DNA of 51,958 nucleotides from Candidatus Sivonenia alaskensis PMM_0068 (GCA_949127685.1 CASBPW010000100.1:1-51958), one strand, 5' to 3'. Shown: positions 16,211 through 26,205, counted from the first letter of the stretch. Made by a program: numbers and translations. Notes: generated from the letters alone by a model not told the origin.

Positions 16211-16531
16211 TTGAAGAAGAATTATCGTCGTTGCTTGAGCTGTCGCAAGATCGAGCATAAGTCTGCTCTTTTGCGGGTTGTGCGGTCATGGCCCAGTCAA
16301 ACAGTACAATTGGGTGAAGGTATGGGCCGTTCCGTATACTTCTGTCCTGCAGTAGACTGCCTACAAGGTGTCGAGCGTAAAGGGCGATTGGCTAAAGCGT
16401 TAAAAGCTCCAGTCCCCCCTGCTGTTCTCCAAACCCTCTGGGAACAGGTTCAACACCATCGCTGCACCGACTCTTCTTTTTCTCAAGAGGCAGTACAGAG
16501 GTCGGGGGCAGGTGCCAACAGCATTCATTAA
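16211..16531 (+). CDS. ylxR: YlxR-family RNA-binding protein (DUF448)
   Basis: 106 residues. The signature RRCLSCRKIEHKSALLRVVR and the GRSVYFCPAVDCL motif define the YlxR fold, a small basic RNA-binding protein found between nusA and infB in most bacteria. Biochemical function is not settled; work in Gram-positive species links it to RNase P and to gene regulation. The start is TTG at 16211, five bases after the nusA stop. The last 30 residues are poorly conserved. Confidence 0.9.
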   Translation: MKKNYRRCLSCRKIEHKSALLRVVRSWPSQTVQLGEGMGRSVYFCPAVDCLQGVERKGRLAKALKAPVPPAVLQTLWEQVQHHRCTDSSFSQEAVQRSGAGANSIH

Positions 16532-16569
16532 ACACAGGTAGTAAGAGGGAAGCACGTCGAGGACAGTTC

Positions 16570-19395
16570 ATGAACGAAAAAAAACGAATTTACGATTTAG
16601 CTCGCGACCTTAACCGCGATAGCAAAGATATTTTGGCCATCTGTGATGCGCTAAAAATTGTCTACAAAAGTCATAGCAGCTCGGTTAGCCATGAAGATGT
16701 AGAACGCATCAAGCAGCGGATCGCCAGTGGTCGCAGAACTGCCCAAAAGCCACCGGGGGTGCCCCCCCAAAAGCCAGGGATCGCAGGCATAGCCAAATCT
16801 AAGGCTCCACAAATTGTCTCTGTCCATCGACAGCAGATTGTTGGTATTCCCACGCGGCCCATTCAGCCTCCCGCCCCTCCCGTAGAAGCTGCGCCACCGC
16901 CTCAACCTACAGCCACTCCAACGGTGGCTCGTCAAGCGGTTATCGAACCTCAAGCTCCAGAGCGCGGTGGCAGTGTTAGCACTGTAGTCCCCGTTCAACC
17001 GGTAGCCAAAGAAGGCAAAAAGGTTGAGCCTCCGCGTGCTCCTGTACCCCCGCCTGCACTAACTACTGCTCCTGCCTCTGTTGCTCCTCCCGTAGTTCCT
17101 CCCGTAACGCCTCCTCCAGTCGCTGCACGTGCGGTTCCTCCGGTTCCTGAAGTACCTAAACCTCCTACCGCACCTCAAGCTCCAGCGGCACCCGTTGCTC
17201 CCCCAGGACCTATAAAAACTGAAGGGCCTAAACCAACCACCACAGGGGAGAGACCGACGAACCCGAGAGTGATAAAAAGCGCGGAGGAACCGCTGCCGCC
17301 TATCCGTCGGCTATCTGCTGTGGTGGAAGAAACCGAATCAGAACGGCGCGGGAAGGCTGGAGCTTCTCCTGCAAAGGCCCCCAAACCCCCTAAACGCTTA
17401 AAGGCGAAGGTTGTCGGGGAAGATGATGATGCAGTCGAACTCGATGTCACCAAAGCTTTAGATGAACAGTCTTTATTGGCCCGTCCGATTTCCCGGCCTA
17501 CGGCCAAGGCAAGTGCCAACGCACCAGCCCCAGTGCAGACTACCCGGTTTACAACCAGTAAGAAACGGGGCTCTAGCTCAGCCAGTCAGCGTCGTCGAGA
17601 CCGGAGGCCAGTAGAAGAAGCAAAGCCAACCAGCATTGTTTTAGGTGGAAACCTGACCGTTAAAGATCTGGCCGAATTGATGAAGGTGTCCAACACCGAA
17701 GTCATTAAGGTCCTCTTCCTCAAAGGCATCCCGGTTACCATCAACCAGACTTTGGATATGGAAACCGCTGAATTGGTAGCCACTCAACTCGGCTACGAGG
17801 TGGAATTTGCGGAGCAGGAAGCTGCGGCCAAGAAGACCGAAATGCTGGATATAGAAGACTTAGATCACCTTGTGATCCGTCCTCCAGTAGTTACGATCAT
17901 GGGCCACGTAGACCACGGAAAGACCTCTCTTCTAGATGCCATCCGTCGCACTAAAGTAGCTCAAGGTGAGGCTGGAGGCATTACGCAGCATATTGGTGCA
18001 TATCACATCGATGTTGAAGTAGAAGGCCGACCACGCCAAATTGTTTTCCTGGATACCCCAGGCCACGAAGCCTTCACGGCTATGCGGGCAAGGGGAGCCA
18101 AAGTCACGGATATCACCATTTTGGTGGTAGCTGCAGATGACGGTGTGATGCCTCAAACGAAAGAAGCAATTTCCCACGCTCGCGCTGCGGGTGTGCCGAT
18201 GATTGTTGCCATCAACAAAATCGATAAACCTGAAGCCAATCCAGACCGGGTTAAGCAGGAACTTGCGGACCAAGGACTGCTTGCTGAGGAATGGGGTGGA
18301 GATACTGTTATGGTCCCAGTCTCAGCCAAATCTCAGCTCAACCTGGATAAACTACTGGAAATGATTGTGCTGGTAGCCGATGTCCAAGAACTGTCGGCTA
18401 ATCCAGACCGCAGGGCTAAAGGAACGGTGATTGAAGGCAACCTGGACAAAGCGAAAGGCCCAGTCGCTACGATCTTGGTCCAGAATGGAACCATCCGCGT
18501 CGGCGATCCCTTTGTAGTCGGCTCCGTTTACGGTAAGGTTCGGGCTCTATTCGATGACCGCGGTGGTGCTGTTGAGAGTGCAGGTCCGTCCATGCCTGTG
18601 GAGGTCCTAGGATTCTCGGATGTGCCTGGGGTGGGCGATGAGCTGGAAGTTTACGCTGATGAGCGGGAAGCCCGTATAGAAGCTGAAAAGAGAGCTTTAG
18701 GGCAACGGGAAAACCGTTTAGCCCAGGCGATGGCGACCAGCCGGGTAACCTTGGGGATGCTTTCTTCGCAAGCGAAGGCAGGAGATCTCAAGGAACTTAA
18801 CCTAATCGTCAAAGGGGATATGCAGGGTTCTGTGGAAGCGATTCTCGGATCCTTGGCTCAACTGCCCCAAGACCAAGTCCAGCTCAAAATTCTACTTTCC
18901 GCAGCGGGAGATGTCTCAGAAGCAGACGTTGACCTCGCAGCGGCTTCAGGGGCTATTATTCTCGGGTTTAATATCACCTTGGGTCCTGCGTCCAGAGCGG
19001 CGGCAGAGCGTTCTCACGTCACTATTCAAGAGTATGACGTAATCTACAAGCTCCTCGAAGATGTGCGGGATGCCATGGCTGGGAAACTAGAACCCGAAAT
19101 GGTAGAAGAGCCTCTAGGGGTGGCGGAAGTGCGCCAGATTATTTCCATCGCCAAAGGAGCTGTAGCAGGCTGCATGGTCAAGGAAGGTAAGATCAGCCGC
19201 AGTAGTAATATTCGAGTCCGTCGGGGCAAGGATGTGGTCTATGAAGGCTATCTAGAGTCACTGAGGCGCTTCCAGGAAGATGTTAAGGAAGTCAATGCTG
19301 GCTTTGAATGCGGTATTCGGACTGCCTTTAGTGACTGGAAAGAAGGGGACTTGATCGAAGTCTATCGGATGGTCACCCAAAAACGCAGTCTGTAA
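16570..19395 (+). CDS. infB: Translation initiation factor IF-2
   Basis: 941 residues. An IF2N module (RIYDLARDLNRDSKDILAIC) starts the protein. A long Pro/Ala/Val-rich linker of about 220 residues follows, then a basic stretch and a second IF2N domain (GNLTVKDLAELMKVSNTEVIKVL). The GTPase domain carries GHVDHGKT, DTPGHEAF and NKID. C-terminal domains II to IV follow, ending in VMVKEGKI/RRGKDVVYEGYLESLRRFQEDV segments. IF-2 positions initiator tRNA and promotes subunit joining. The linker is longer and more proline-rich than in many bacteria but ordinary for cyanobacteria. Confidence 0.97.
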   Translation: MNEKKRIYDLARDLNRDSKDILAICDALKIVYKSHSSSVSHEDVERIKQRIASGRRTAQKPPGVPPQKPGIAGIAKSKAPQIVSVHRQQIVGIPTRPIQPPAPPVEAAPPPQPTATPTVARQAVIEPQAPERGGSVSTVVPVQPVAKEGKKVEPPRAPVPPPALTTAPASVAPPVVPPVTPPPVAARAVPPVPEVPKPPTAPQAPAAPVAPPGPIKTEGPKPTTTGERPTNPRVIKSAEEPLPPIRRLSAVVEETESERRGKAGASPAKAPKPPKRLKAKVVGEDDDAVELDVTKALDEQSLLARPISRPTAKASANAPAPVQTTRFTTSKKRGSSSASQRRRDRRPVEEAKPTSIVLGGNLTVKDLAELMKVSNTEVIKVLFLKGIPVTINQTLDMETAELVATQLGYEVEFAEQEAAAKKTEMLDIEDLDHLVIRPPVVTIMGHVDHGKTSLLDAIRRTKVAQGEAGGITQHIGAYHIDVEVEGRPRQIVFLDTPGHEAFTAMRARGAKVTDITILVVAADDGVMPQTKEAISHARAAGVPMIVAINKIDKPEANPDRVKQELADQGLLAEEWGGDTVMVPVSAKSQLNLDKLLEMIVLVADVQELSANPDRRAKGTVIEGNLDKAKGPVATILVQNGTIRVGDPFVVGSVYGKVRALFDDRGGAVESAGPSMPVEVLGFSDVPGVGDELEVYADEREARIEAEKRALGQRENRLAQAMATSRVTLGMLSSQAKAGDLKELNLIVKGDMQGSVEAILGSLAQLPQDQVQLKILLSAAGDVSEADVDLAAASGAIILGFNITLGPASRAAAERSHVTIQEYDVIYKLLEDVRDAMAGKLEPEMVEEPLGVAEVRQIISIAKGAVAGCMVKEGKISRSSNIRVRRGKDVVYEGYLESLRRFQEDVKEVNAGFECGIRTAFSDWKEGDLIEVYRMVTQKRSL

Positions 19396-19437
19396 AACAC
19401 CTCCTTTCCCTCTGAATTTGGCGACGAAGGGAGGTCC

Positions 19438-20721
19438 CTAATGCTGAATCAGCGGCTCGTTTGGAGAGGGTGTCACCTTAATACTGGGAGCAGGATCTAT
19501 GCCCGTATTTGGGGTGCCTGGAGTAGACGCCTGATTAGAAGGTTGCTTCAACAGAAGAAAATAGAATTTCCCAGGATTTTTAACTCCCCCAGCAATCTGG
19601 CCTGCTTCCGGTCCGGTACCCATAAACAGATCAGCCCTAGAAGGGCCAATGATTGCCCCGCCAGTATCCTGATTGAGCATCAAGCGACGGAAGGGGCGTC
19701 CTTCAATTTGGGTATCCACAAGAGCAATTGCTCCGTAGGGAAATACGGTCTTATCCGTAGCAAAGGAACGCTTTGCCGTTAGGGGAACTCCCAGACTACC
19801 TCTAGGACCTTCCGGTGTATTAGGTTTGGGCGCAAAAAAGACGTAGCTTTCGTTTTGATAGGCATAGGTATTGAATTCTTCAGGATGTTCTTGGAAATAG
19901 CTCATAATGCTTTCCAGGGAAACCTGTTTCCGGGTCATTTTACCTGCCTGGATGAGGGCTTGGCCCAAGCTCCGATAAGGCCGGTCCGTTTTACCCGCAT
20001 AGCCTAAGCGTAGCTCCCGGCCTTCCGGCAAAGTTAGGCGGACAGATCCTTGTACCTGGGCTAAAAATACCTCCATCGCACTACCGAGATAGGCAAGTTC
20101 CAGTCCCTTGAGTAGACCTCCTTCTTCAATCTCCTGGCGGGTTGGATAGGGCACAATCCCATTGGGAGTTGATTTGCCCAGAGCTTTTCCTTTCTTATCT
20201 ACGACCAAATCAGGAGGGAGGCTATAGAGAGGATAGATGAAGGGTGGAATGGGCTTGGTGCGAGCTTCATAAACAGGCTCGAAATAAGCAGTGTAGAGTA
20301 TAGAGCCTAGTTGAGGTGCAGGAGTGAGGGGAGTCGTCCCAGAGAGGGGTGTGGGAGTATTGGATGGGGATGGTACGGAGGGCCTCGTAACAACGGTGTC
20401 TGGATGAACATAAAGCTGGAATTCTCGTTGGACCTGATTGCTGAACTCCCACCCGGAACGACAAGCATCCAAAAGGGCTCGCAAACGTTCCAGACTGGAT
20501 TTTGCCCAGCTATGACTTACCCCGGCCAGAGGAAAATCTTCCTGGGACTTGGGCCCTTCGAAATACTGCAAACTGTAGGCTATGGACTGCTTAAGGGAAT
20601 CCCGTTCCCGCCAGTCCTGAATCAAATTTCCCGAATTTTGGTTGATCGGGACCAATGGGCTTGCATAAGAAGCTCCAGCCAAACTAGAGACCGCTAGAGC
20701 ACTTAGGATGGTCCGTCTCAT
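19438..20721 (-). CDS. mltA: MltA-type membrane-bound/exported lytic transglycosylase
   Basis: 427 residues from the ATG at 20721 (open to 20736). A signal peptide (RRTILSALAVSSLAGASYAS) has no lipobox, unlike the Escherichia coli lipoprotein MltA. A Pro/Thr/Ser-rich insert lies near 118-142. The MltA core begins GSILYTAYFEPVYEARTKP. The C-terminal 3D domain holds the catalytic-aspartate motif NQDTGGAIIGPSRADLFMGTG. The enzyme cleaves peptidoglycan glycan strands to give 1,6-anhydro ends, for wall turnover and insertion of envelope complexes. The last 40 residues are again Pro-rich. It is convergent with infB, with a weak shared inverted repeat in the 42-bp gap. Confidence 0.93.
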   Translation of the reverse strand: MRRTILSALAVSSLAGASYASPLVPINQNSGNLIQDWRERDSLKQSIAYSLQYFEGPKSQEDFPLAGVSHSWAKSSLERLRALLDACRSGWEFSNQVQREFQLYVHPDTVVTRPSVPSPSNTPTPLSGTTPLTPAPQLGSILYTAYFEPVYEARTKPIPPFIYPLYSLPPDLVVDKKGKALGKSTPNGIVPYPTRQEIEEGGLLKGLELAYLGSAMEVFLAQVQGSVRLTLPEGRELRLGYAGKTDRPYRSLGQALIQAGKMTRKQVSLESIMSYFQEHPEEFNTYAYQNESYVFFAPKPNTPEGPRGSLGVPLTAKRSFATDKTVFPYGAIALVDTQIEGRPFRRLMLNQDTGGAIIGPSRADLFMGTGPEAGQIAGGVKNPGKFYFLLLKQPSNQASTPGTPNTGIDPAPSIKVTPSPNEPLIQH

Positions 20722-21113
20722 CACCCACATCAGCACACTCCTCAGAGTTAGTAGATCAACATCTCCTAGATAGACAGAGTAAGCTATGGATAGCGCTTCA
20801 TAACAATTTCATCAAAATCTGTAAGGGAAATAAGCTCATCTGTGCGAAGATTAACTCGTCCCAAGCATACAAACAACAAGAGGAGTTTAAGAAATTCCGG
20901 TTGTTAAAAAACTTTAGGGCTTCCAGGATATATTTCTGTGTTTAAGATCCCCCATCAACCTAATTTTAAGCTTTGTTTATGCCGCATTACGAGGCATGAA
21001 CAGGGGCGGTATGATTTGGGGGATCAGTTTTGTCTGAATCTGGTCAACCAGCAGAAAATTTGAGGCTATCGGTCTGTACTTTCTAGTCTAAACCTTACTA
21101 TAGGAGTTCCCCA
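20722..21113. other. Divergent non-coding region between mltA and prs
   Basis: No gene is supported. The stretch is AT-rich and contains GATCCCCCA (20946-20954) and its reverse complement TGGGGGATC (21017-21025), 62 bp apart, which could close a large stem-loop. The prs start is preceded by ATAGGAG. Confidence 0.55.
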
Positions 21114-22112
21114 GTGATCCGCTCCGCTACACGTTTCGATCCTAGTTCTATTACAGCGGCTGCTTTTATCGGAGATGAAAGGCTTCGCGTCTTCTCCGGT
21201 TCAGCCAATCCAGACCTAGCCCTGATGGTAGCTCGCTATCTGGGGATGGACCCAGGACCGTTAGTCCGCAAAGCCTTCGCAGATGGAGAATTATATGTTC
21301 AGATTCAGGAGTCGGTAAGGGGTTGTGATGTTTATTTGATTCAGCCTACCTGTGAACCCGTAAATGACCACCTTATGGAACTGCTGCTGATGATTGATGC
21401 CTGTAAACGGGCCTCTGCTCGGCAGATCACAGCAGTTATTCCTTACTACGGATATGCCCGAGCAGACCGAAAAACCGCAGGTCGAGAATCCATTGCCGCC
21501 AAATTGGTCGCCAATTTGATCACCAAGGCTGGAGTGAGCCGAGTCTTGGCTATGGACCTTCATTCAGCACAGATCCAAGCTTATTTTGATATCCCCGTGG
21601 ATCATGTCTATGGCTCACCTGTAATCATTGAATACATCAAAAGTAAACATCTGGAAGATGTGGTGGTAGTCTCGCCCGATGTGGGCGGGGTAGCTCGTGC
21701 CCGTGCCTTTGCTAAAAAATTGGATGACGCACCGCTGGCCATTGTAGATAAGCGCCGTCAAGCCCATAACGTGGCAGAAGCGATGAATGTGATCGGGGAA
21801 GTAGAAGGCAAGACAGCTATCCTCGTCGATGACATGATTGATACGGCAGGGACGATTTCAGAAGCAGCCCGTGCCCTGATTGCAGAGGGAGCGCGTGAAG
21901 TGTATGCCTGTGCTACCCACGCTGTGTTTTCTGGCCCTGCCGTATCCAGGCTTTCCACAGGAATCTTCAAGGAAGTTATCGTTACCAATACCCTGCCGAT
22001 TTCTCAGGCGCGACGTTTTCCCCAACTCCAAGTTCTTTCCGTCGCCAATCTATTGGGGGAAGCTATTTCACGTATCCATGAAGATTCTTCCGTCAGCAGC
22101 ATGTTCCGCTAG
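21114..22112 (+). CDS. prs: Ribose-phosphate pyrophosphokinase (PRPP synthetase)
   Basis: 332 residues. Makes PRPP from ribose 5-phosphate and ATP for nucleotide, His and Trp synthesis. Family blocks: RVFSGSANPDLALMVARYLG, FADGELYVQIQESVRGCDVYLIQ, the ATP loop YYGYARADRK, the flexible DKRR loop (AIVDKRRQAHN) and the PRPP-binding signature VLVDDMIDTAGT. An N-terminal extension of about 20 residues is usual in cyanobacteria. The start is GTG at 21114 with ATAGGAG upstream. Confidence 0.97.
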   Translation: MIRSATRFDPSSITAAAFIGDERLRVFSGSANPDLALMVARYLGMDPGPLVRKAFADGELYVQIQESVRGCDVYLIQPTCEPVNDHLMELLLMIDACKRASARQITAVIPYYGYARADRKTAGRESIAAKLVANLITKAGVSRVLAMDLHSAQIQAYFDIPVDHVYGSPVIIEYIKSKHLEDVVVVSPDVGGVARARAFAKKLDDAPLAIVDKRRQAHNVAEAMNVIGEVEGKTAILVDDMIDTAGTISEAARALIAEGAREVYACATHAVFSGPAVSRLSTGIFKEVIVTNTLPISQARRFPQLQVLSVANLLGEAISRIHEDSSVSSMFR

Positions 22113-22128
22113 GCGCTAGGATCGTCTG

Positions 22129-22971
22129 GTGACCTTTTCAACTGAATGTCTTATACACCCGACTGCGGTGGTTCATCCATCAGCCCAGCTCCACCCAACT
22201 GTTCGGGTGGGAGCCAACGCTGTTATCGAAGCTGATGTGATTATTGGCTCAGGCACCGTGGTGGCCCATCGAGCGGTCATTGCCCAGGGGACTGTCCTCG
22301 GCGAAAATAACCAAATTTATCCCGGAGCTATGTTAGGAGCTATCGCCACCTTGGTGATTCCTGAGAAGTCTGAGGAAGAAGGCTTACCAGAAGCCCTGCC
22401 AGGAAAGGTAGTCTTAGGTTCTCGAAATTACATTCGAGAACACGTAATTATTGAACGTGGGCCCGGTCAAGACACGGTGATTGGGAGCGACAATCTTTTA
22501 ATGGGCTATGTATTCATTGGCCATGGGGCACAAGTCGCTGACAATACCGTTATGGTGAATTGGGTCCATTTAGGAGCTCATGTCCACGTTGCGCCCAGAG
22601 CCATCCTTGGAGGACTTGCGTTTATCTTGCCAAATGTTTGGATTGGTCGCTGCGTAATGGTCGGAGGTAAAGCCACTGTCCGCGAAGATATACCCCCTTT
22701 TATGCTCGCAGCGGATGTCCCTGCTCGGGTGCGTTGTCTGAATACCATTGGTCTTTCCCGCATTGGCATTTCACCGCGTGCGGATATTGAAGGTTATCGA
22801 CTTCTCCGGCTTGCCCATCGTCTGCTCTACCGTTCTGGGTTGACCTTGCCAGCAGCGCTTGCCAAAATTGATCAACTAGCTGCCCATCCCCAGGTACAAG
22901 AACTGAGTAACTTTATAGAAGCATCCTTACAGAGAGCTCCCGAGCCTATTGGAGAAGTAGAGGAGGATTGA
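22129..22971 (+). CDS. lpxA: LpxA, acyl-ACP--UDP-N-acetylglucosamine O-acyltransferase
   Basis: 280 residues. First step of lipid A synthesis. The N-terminal two thirds is a left-handed beta-helix of hexapeptide repeats (IHPTAVVHPSAQLHPTVRVGANAVIEADV). The region IGHGAQVADNTVMVNWVHLG aligns with the catalytic-histidine loop of LpxA, and the C-terminal helical part (GLSRIGISPRADIEGYRLLRLAHRLLYRSGL) is family-specific. The start is GTG at 22129, 17 bp after prs, so co-transcription is likely. The usual lpxC-fabZ-lpxA-lpxB order is not kept here. Confidence 0.9.
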   Translation: MTFSTECLIHPTAVVHPSAQLHPTVRVGANAVIEADVIIGSGTVVAHRAVIAQGTVLGENNQIYPGAMLGAIATLVIPEKSEEEGLPEALPGKVVLGSRNYIREHVIIERGPGQDTVIGSDNLLMGYVFIGHGAQVADNTVMVNWVHLGAHVHVAPRAILGGLAFILPNVWIGRCVMVGGKATVREDIPPFMLAADVPARVRCLNTIGLSRIGISPRADIEGYRLLRLAHRLLYRSGLTLPAALAKIDQLAAHPQVQELSNFIEASLQRAPEPIGEVEED

Positions 22972-23045
22972 CCTTTCCTGCGTATAGGGTAACCTATCAA
23001 TGACTAGGGTGTGTTTAAGGTGAGCAGCCATCATAAGGAGATAGG

Positions 23046-23765
23046 ATGCTACGCAGAATTATATATTTCCTGTTTGGAGAGCGGGCGGGCAGAGTCCTCG
23101 TTGGGGGCTGGAATTGGCTGTGGGGAAAACCTATAGATGAAGGCGGACAGGTTGCGGTTTCTGTGGCTGAGGAATCTCTGCGCACCATGCAGGAATCTGT
23201 CCAGCGCTTAACCCAGGCTGTATCAACCCAAGTGGCTGCCTACCAACGCGCGCAGCAGAAATATCAAGAAAAAGTTAAAGAATATAATCAATACGAAAAG
23301 CAAGTCCAAACAGCCCGTGGCAATAGTAATGGAGAAGCAGCCCGTCTTGCTATGGGGCGTTTGATTCAGGTAGAGAAGATACTCCCTCAGTTGGAAGAAC
23401 AGGTGAGTCAAGCCGAGCAGTTTGTCAATCAGGCCAAAGAAAAGCTCAACCGAGAACGCGCGAAACTAGAAACTTCTAAGACTGACCTGCAAAATATGAA
23501 AGACCTAACCGAGATCAATGAGGCGTTAGAACAGATGGCTAAAGTGAATTCAGACTACAGTATCGACTCAGCCCGTTCCCAATTTGAAGCGGCCAAAGAT
23601 GCCGTCCAACGCAAGAATCTGAAAATATCAGCTTTCAACGAATTATCCGAAAACCCGGCAGAGAAGGTAGACGAGGACTTACAAAAAATGACGTTAGATG
23701 ATGAGATTACTCAGCGCTTGGCTAGATTTGATACGCCTGAAAAATTGCCGGAGAATCCATCGTGA
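23046..23765 (+). CDS. PspA/IM30 (Vipp1)-family coiled-coil protein
   Basis: 239 residues. After a short amphipathic or hydrophobic start (RRIIYFLFGERAGRVLVGG) the protein is one long charged coiled coil (about 55-200) of PspA/IM30 type, ending in NPAEKVDEDLQKMTLDDEI. IM30/PspA proteins form ESCRT-III-like rings that protect or reshape membranes. The N-terminus differs from canonical Vipp1 (MGLFDR-type), so this is a diverged family member. An AAGGAG site precedes the ATG. Its stop overlaps the next start (GTGA), which ties it to the PstS-like protein translationally. Confidence 0.82.
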   Translation: MLRRIIYFLFGERAGRVLVGGWNWLWGKPIDEGGQVAVSVAEESLRTMQESVQRLTQAVSTQVAAYQRAQQKYQEKVKEYNQYEKQVQTARGNSNGEAARLAMGRLIQVEKILPQLEEQVSQAEQFVNQAKEKLNRERAKLETSKTDLQNMKDLTEINEALEQMAKVNSDYSIDSARSQFEAAKDAVQRKNLKISAFNELSENPAEKVDEDLQKMTLDDEITQRLARFDTPEKLPENPS

Positions 23766-24676
23766 GTCAGTCTAAAAGTGGGCTTCCTCCCATTGTTTAC
23801 ATTCTGCTCCTGCTTGGTCTCGGGGCAGGTGGTTATTACTACTACACCAATAAACAGGGAAATGGAGCTCCTTCCTTGAGTCTGCCTACGGCTGATTCAG
23901 CAAATTCACCGGCAGCGGTCTCTACGACAACTTCAGGGCTGAATCTGCCAAATACGCTATCGGCCGGAAGTTCTGTGCGACTGGATGGGTCTACCAGCCT
24001 TGCTAAGTTTAACCAGCGCTTGGGCCAAGCTTTTTTAGACCGTTACCCAGGGGTGAACTATGACTGGAAAGCCAATGGCAGTTCCAAGGGGATTCAAGCT
24101 CTACTCGCAGGCCAAGTAGATATAGCTGCAAGCTCTCGACCGTTGACGGAGGAAGAAAAAATTAAGGGTTTAGTGGCTGTCCCCGTCAAAAGCGATGCCA
24201 TTGCGCTCTTAGTCAGCAAAGAAAGTCCTTTTGAGGGAGGACTGACCTCTAACCAAGTGCGGGATATTTTCACGGGTAAAGTAACGAATTGGTCACAGGT
24301 AGGCGGTCCACCCCTCCCTTTACGGGTGATCAACCGCAATTCGAGCAGCGGAACCTATAAAGTCTTCCAAACTGCGGCGTTAGAAGGGAGCAATTTTGGC
24401 AGCGGTCCTAACTGGACTACGATGAAGCGGGATGTCACGACTGAGATTTTGCAGCAATTAAAAACAAATGGCATTGGTTACGCAAACTACAGTGAGATCA
24501 AAGCGCAGAAGACTATTCGGGTTATCCCCCTAGACGGGAATTCTCCAGGTTCCCCCAATTACCCTCTCCCCACCGTGCTCTATTATGTCTATAGTCCGAA
24601 CGCCACCGAAGCTACCAAAGCTTTTGTTGCGTTCGCCACGAGTCCTGCCGGGAAAGCCATTGCTGCGTTAGAGTAG
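23762..24676 (+). CDS. Membrane-anchored PstS-like phosphate/anion-binding protein
   Basis: 304 residues. One N-terminal helix (PPIVYILLLLGLGAGGYYYY) anchors a periplasmic PBP-like domain. Ligand-loop motifs of the phosphate-binding family are visible: DGSTSL, ANGSSKGI, QVDIAASSRPL and NRNSSSGTY. A Ser/Thr/Ala-rich linker connects anchor and domain. There is no signal-peptidase site or lipobox, and no pstCAB in the window, so a role as a sensor or scaffold is as likely as transport. It starts at GTG 23762, overlapping the PspA-like stop by 4 bp. Confidence 0.85.
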   Translation: MSQSKSGLPPIVYILLLLGLGAGGYYYYTNKQGNGAPSLSLPTADSANSPAAVSTTTSGLNLPNTLSAGSSVRLDGSTSLAKFNQRLGQAFLDRYPGVNYDWKANGSSKGIQALLAGQVDIAASSRPLTEEEKIKGLVAVPVKSDAIALLVSKESPFEGGLTSNQVRDIFTGKVTNWSQVGGPPLPLRVINRNSSSGTYKVFQTAALEGSNFGSGPNWTTMKRDVTTEILQQLKTNGIGYANYSEIKAQKTIRVIPLDGNSPGSPNYPLPTVLYYVYSPNATEATKAFVAFATSPAGKAIAALE

Positions 24677-24678
24677 CA

Positions 24679-26205
24679 ATGGCTTTCCTGTTCTCGATAC
24701 ATAAAAAAGACGTGAAATCTCCATTTTTCAAAAGTCCAGTTTGGGCTATCTTCTGGGGTTTCTTGTTACTGGCTCAACCTGGCCACGCGGAAACTTTACG
24801 CATCGGTATTCAGCAATGGTTTGGGCCCCAAGACCGAGTTACGATTCAGGCGAGCGGGGGTGGAACCCTTTCTCTTAAGTTTCCAGAGCAATCAGCTCCT
24901 TTAAAGACAAAGGCGATCACTCTAAAAGCTCCGCTCACTGCTTTGTCTGCGCCCCAAGATCTGAGTCGTTTGGTGATTAGTTCGCACCGTAGTTTTGAAG
25001 ACGCCGATCTAATTGCGACGAACCTCCGTAAAGCAGGATTCCCTGTAGAAGTAGCGCGCCCTAAACGCTGGCAAGTATGGGCAGACCGTAAGATCTTTCG
25101 GGATACAGCCCTAAAGGAATCGGTACTGCCCAAACTCCAACAGCAGGGGTACCCCGCGCGTATTGAATCGGTCATCCGCAACGAAGGTCCCCTACTTTCC
25201 TGGAATGCCGATGGACTCCAATACAGAGGACCTAGGTTAGAGATTTCTAGCACCAGTGGCAAGATTAAGTTTGGACGTTATACCTATCCAGGAACCTTAT
25301 CCATAGAGCCCAACTCCTATGGCACGTACACCGTTATCAATACCGTAGACCTGGAATCCTATATACGGGGTGTTGTCCCTTACGAATTGAGTGCTAACCC
25401 ACCGTTTGAAGCGATTAAAGCCCAAGCCGTCATCGCGCGCACCTATGTGCTCAAAAATCGCCATCGCTTCGCCATAGATGGCTATGAGCTCTGTGCTACG
25501 CCCAATTGTCAGGTTTACCGGGGAATTGGCGGATTAACTCCAGCGATGGATGAAGCCGTGCGCCAGACAAAAGGTCAAACGGTCAGTTATCAAGGACAGC
25601 TCGTTGATGCGCTCTACACTTCCTCTAACGGGGGAAGGACCGCTAGCTACACTGACCTTTGGCAAGGTACCGACCGACCCTACCTCCGATCATTCTTTGA
25701 TACCCCTCTGAAGATTCCCCAACTCACCTTCTCACGCTTAGATCGAGAACAAGATATCCGTCAGTTTTTGGGAAGTACTCCGCTCTTGAATGAATCTTCT
25801 TGGCCTGGCTTCCGCTGGAAGCGAACCTATTCCAATCAGGGATTGATGGACTCTTTTTTGGAAAACTTGAGCAGCGTAGGAATATCGATTCCCCCTTTTA
25901 CCGTTGTTCAAAATATCCAAGTTACCCAACGTTCTAGCAGTGGTAGAGTTCTTGCCCTCCAAGTCCAAACTGACAGTGCTACCTTCACTCTGGGAAAAGA
26001 TGCCATTGTTGCTGTCATTGATAAACTGCCTAGCTCTCTGTTCTTTGTAGACCGCACCCCTGAGGGTTCCTTTATCTTTACGGGAGGAGGCTGGGGGCAT
26101 GGCATTGGTTTGAGCCAATACGGAGCTTATACTTTAGCCAATCGAGGCTGGAATTACCGGAAGATTTTGCAATTCTATTTTCCTGGGACACAAATTTCCG
26201 AATGA
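24679..26205 (+). CDS. SpoIID/LytB-domain exported protein
   Basis: 508 residues. A signal peptide ends near GHAETLRIG. The SpoIID core lies at about 205-500: YPGTLSIEPNSYGTYTVINT, VDLESYIRGVVPYELS, AIKAQAVIARTYVLKN, the CATPNCQVYRG segment, SNGGRTASYTDLWQG and the terminal GGWGHGIGLSQYGAYTLANRG. SpoIID enzymes are lytic transglycosylases acting on denuded glycan; LytB-type relatives enhance amidases. Cyanobacterial homologues are common and not sporulation-related. The ATG is two bases past the PstS-like stop. Confidence 0.88.
   Translation: MAFLFSIHKKDVKSPFFKSPVWAIFWGFLLLAQPGHAETLRIGIQQWFGPQDRVTIQASGGGTLSLKFPEQSAPLKTKAITLKAPLTALSAPQDLSRLVISSHRSFEDADLIATNLRKAGFPVEVARPKRWQVWADRKIFRDTALKESVLPKLQQQGYPARIESVIRNEGPLLSWNADGLQYRGPRLEISSTSGKIKFGRYTYPGTLSIEPNSYGTYTVINTVDLESYIRGVVPYELSANPPFEAIKAQAVIARTYVLKNRHRFAIDGYELCATPNCQVYRGIGGLTPAMDEAVRQTKGQTVSYQGQLVDALYTSSNGGRTASYTDLWQGTDRPYLRSFFDTPLKIPQLTFSRLDREQDIRQFLGSTPLLNESSWPGFRWKRTYSNQGLMDSFLENLSSVGISIPPFTVVQNIQVTQRSSSGRVLALQVQTDSATFTLGKDAIVAVIDKLPSSLFFVDRTPEGSFIFTGGGWGHGIGLSQYGAYTLANRGWNYRKILQFYFPGTQISE

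Noticed and set aside
19398..19437. Terminator between infB and mltA
   Set aside because: ACCTCC-TTT-CCCT and AGGGAGGT pair only with a 3-nt bulge and a long loop, and there is no T-tract.
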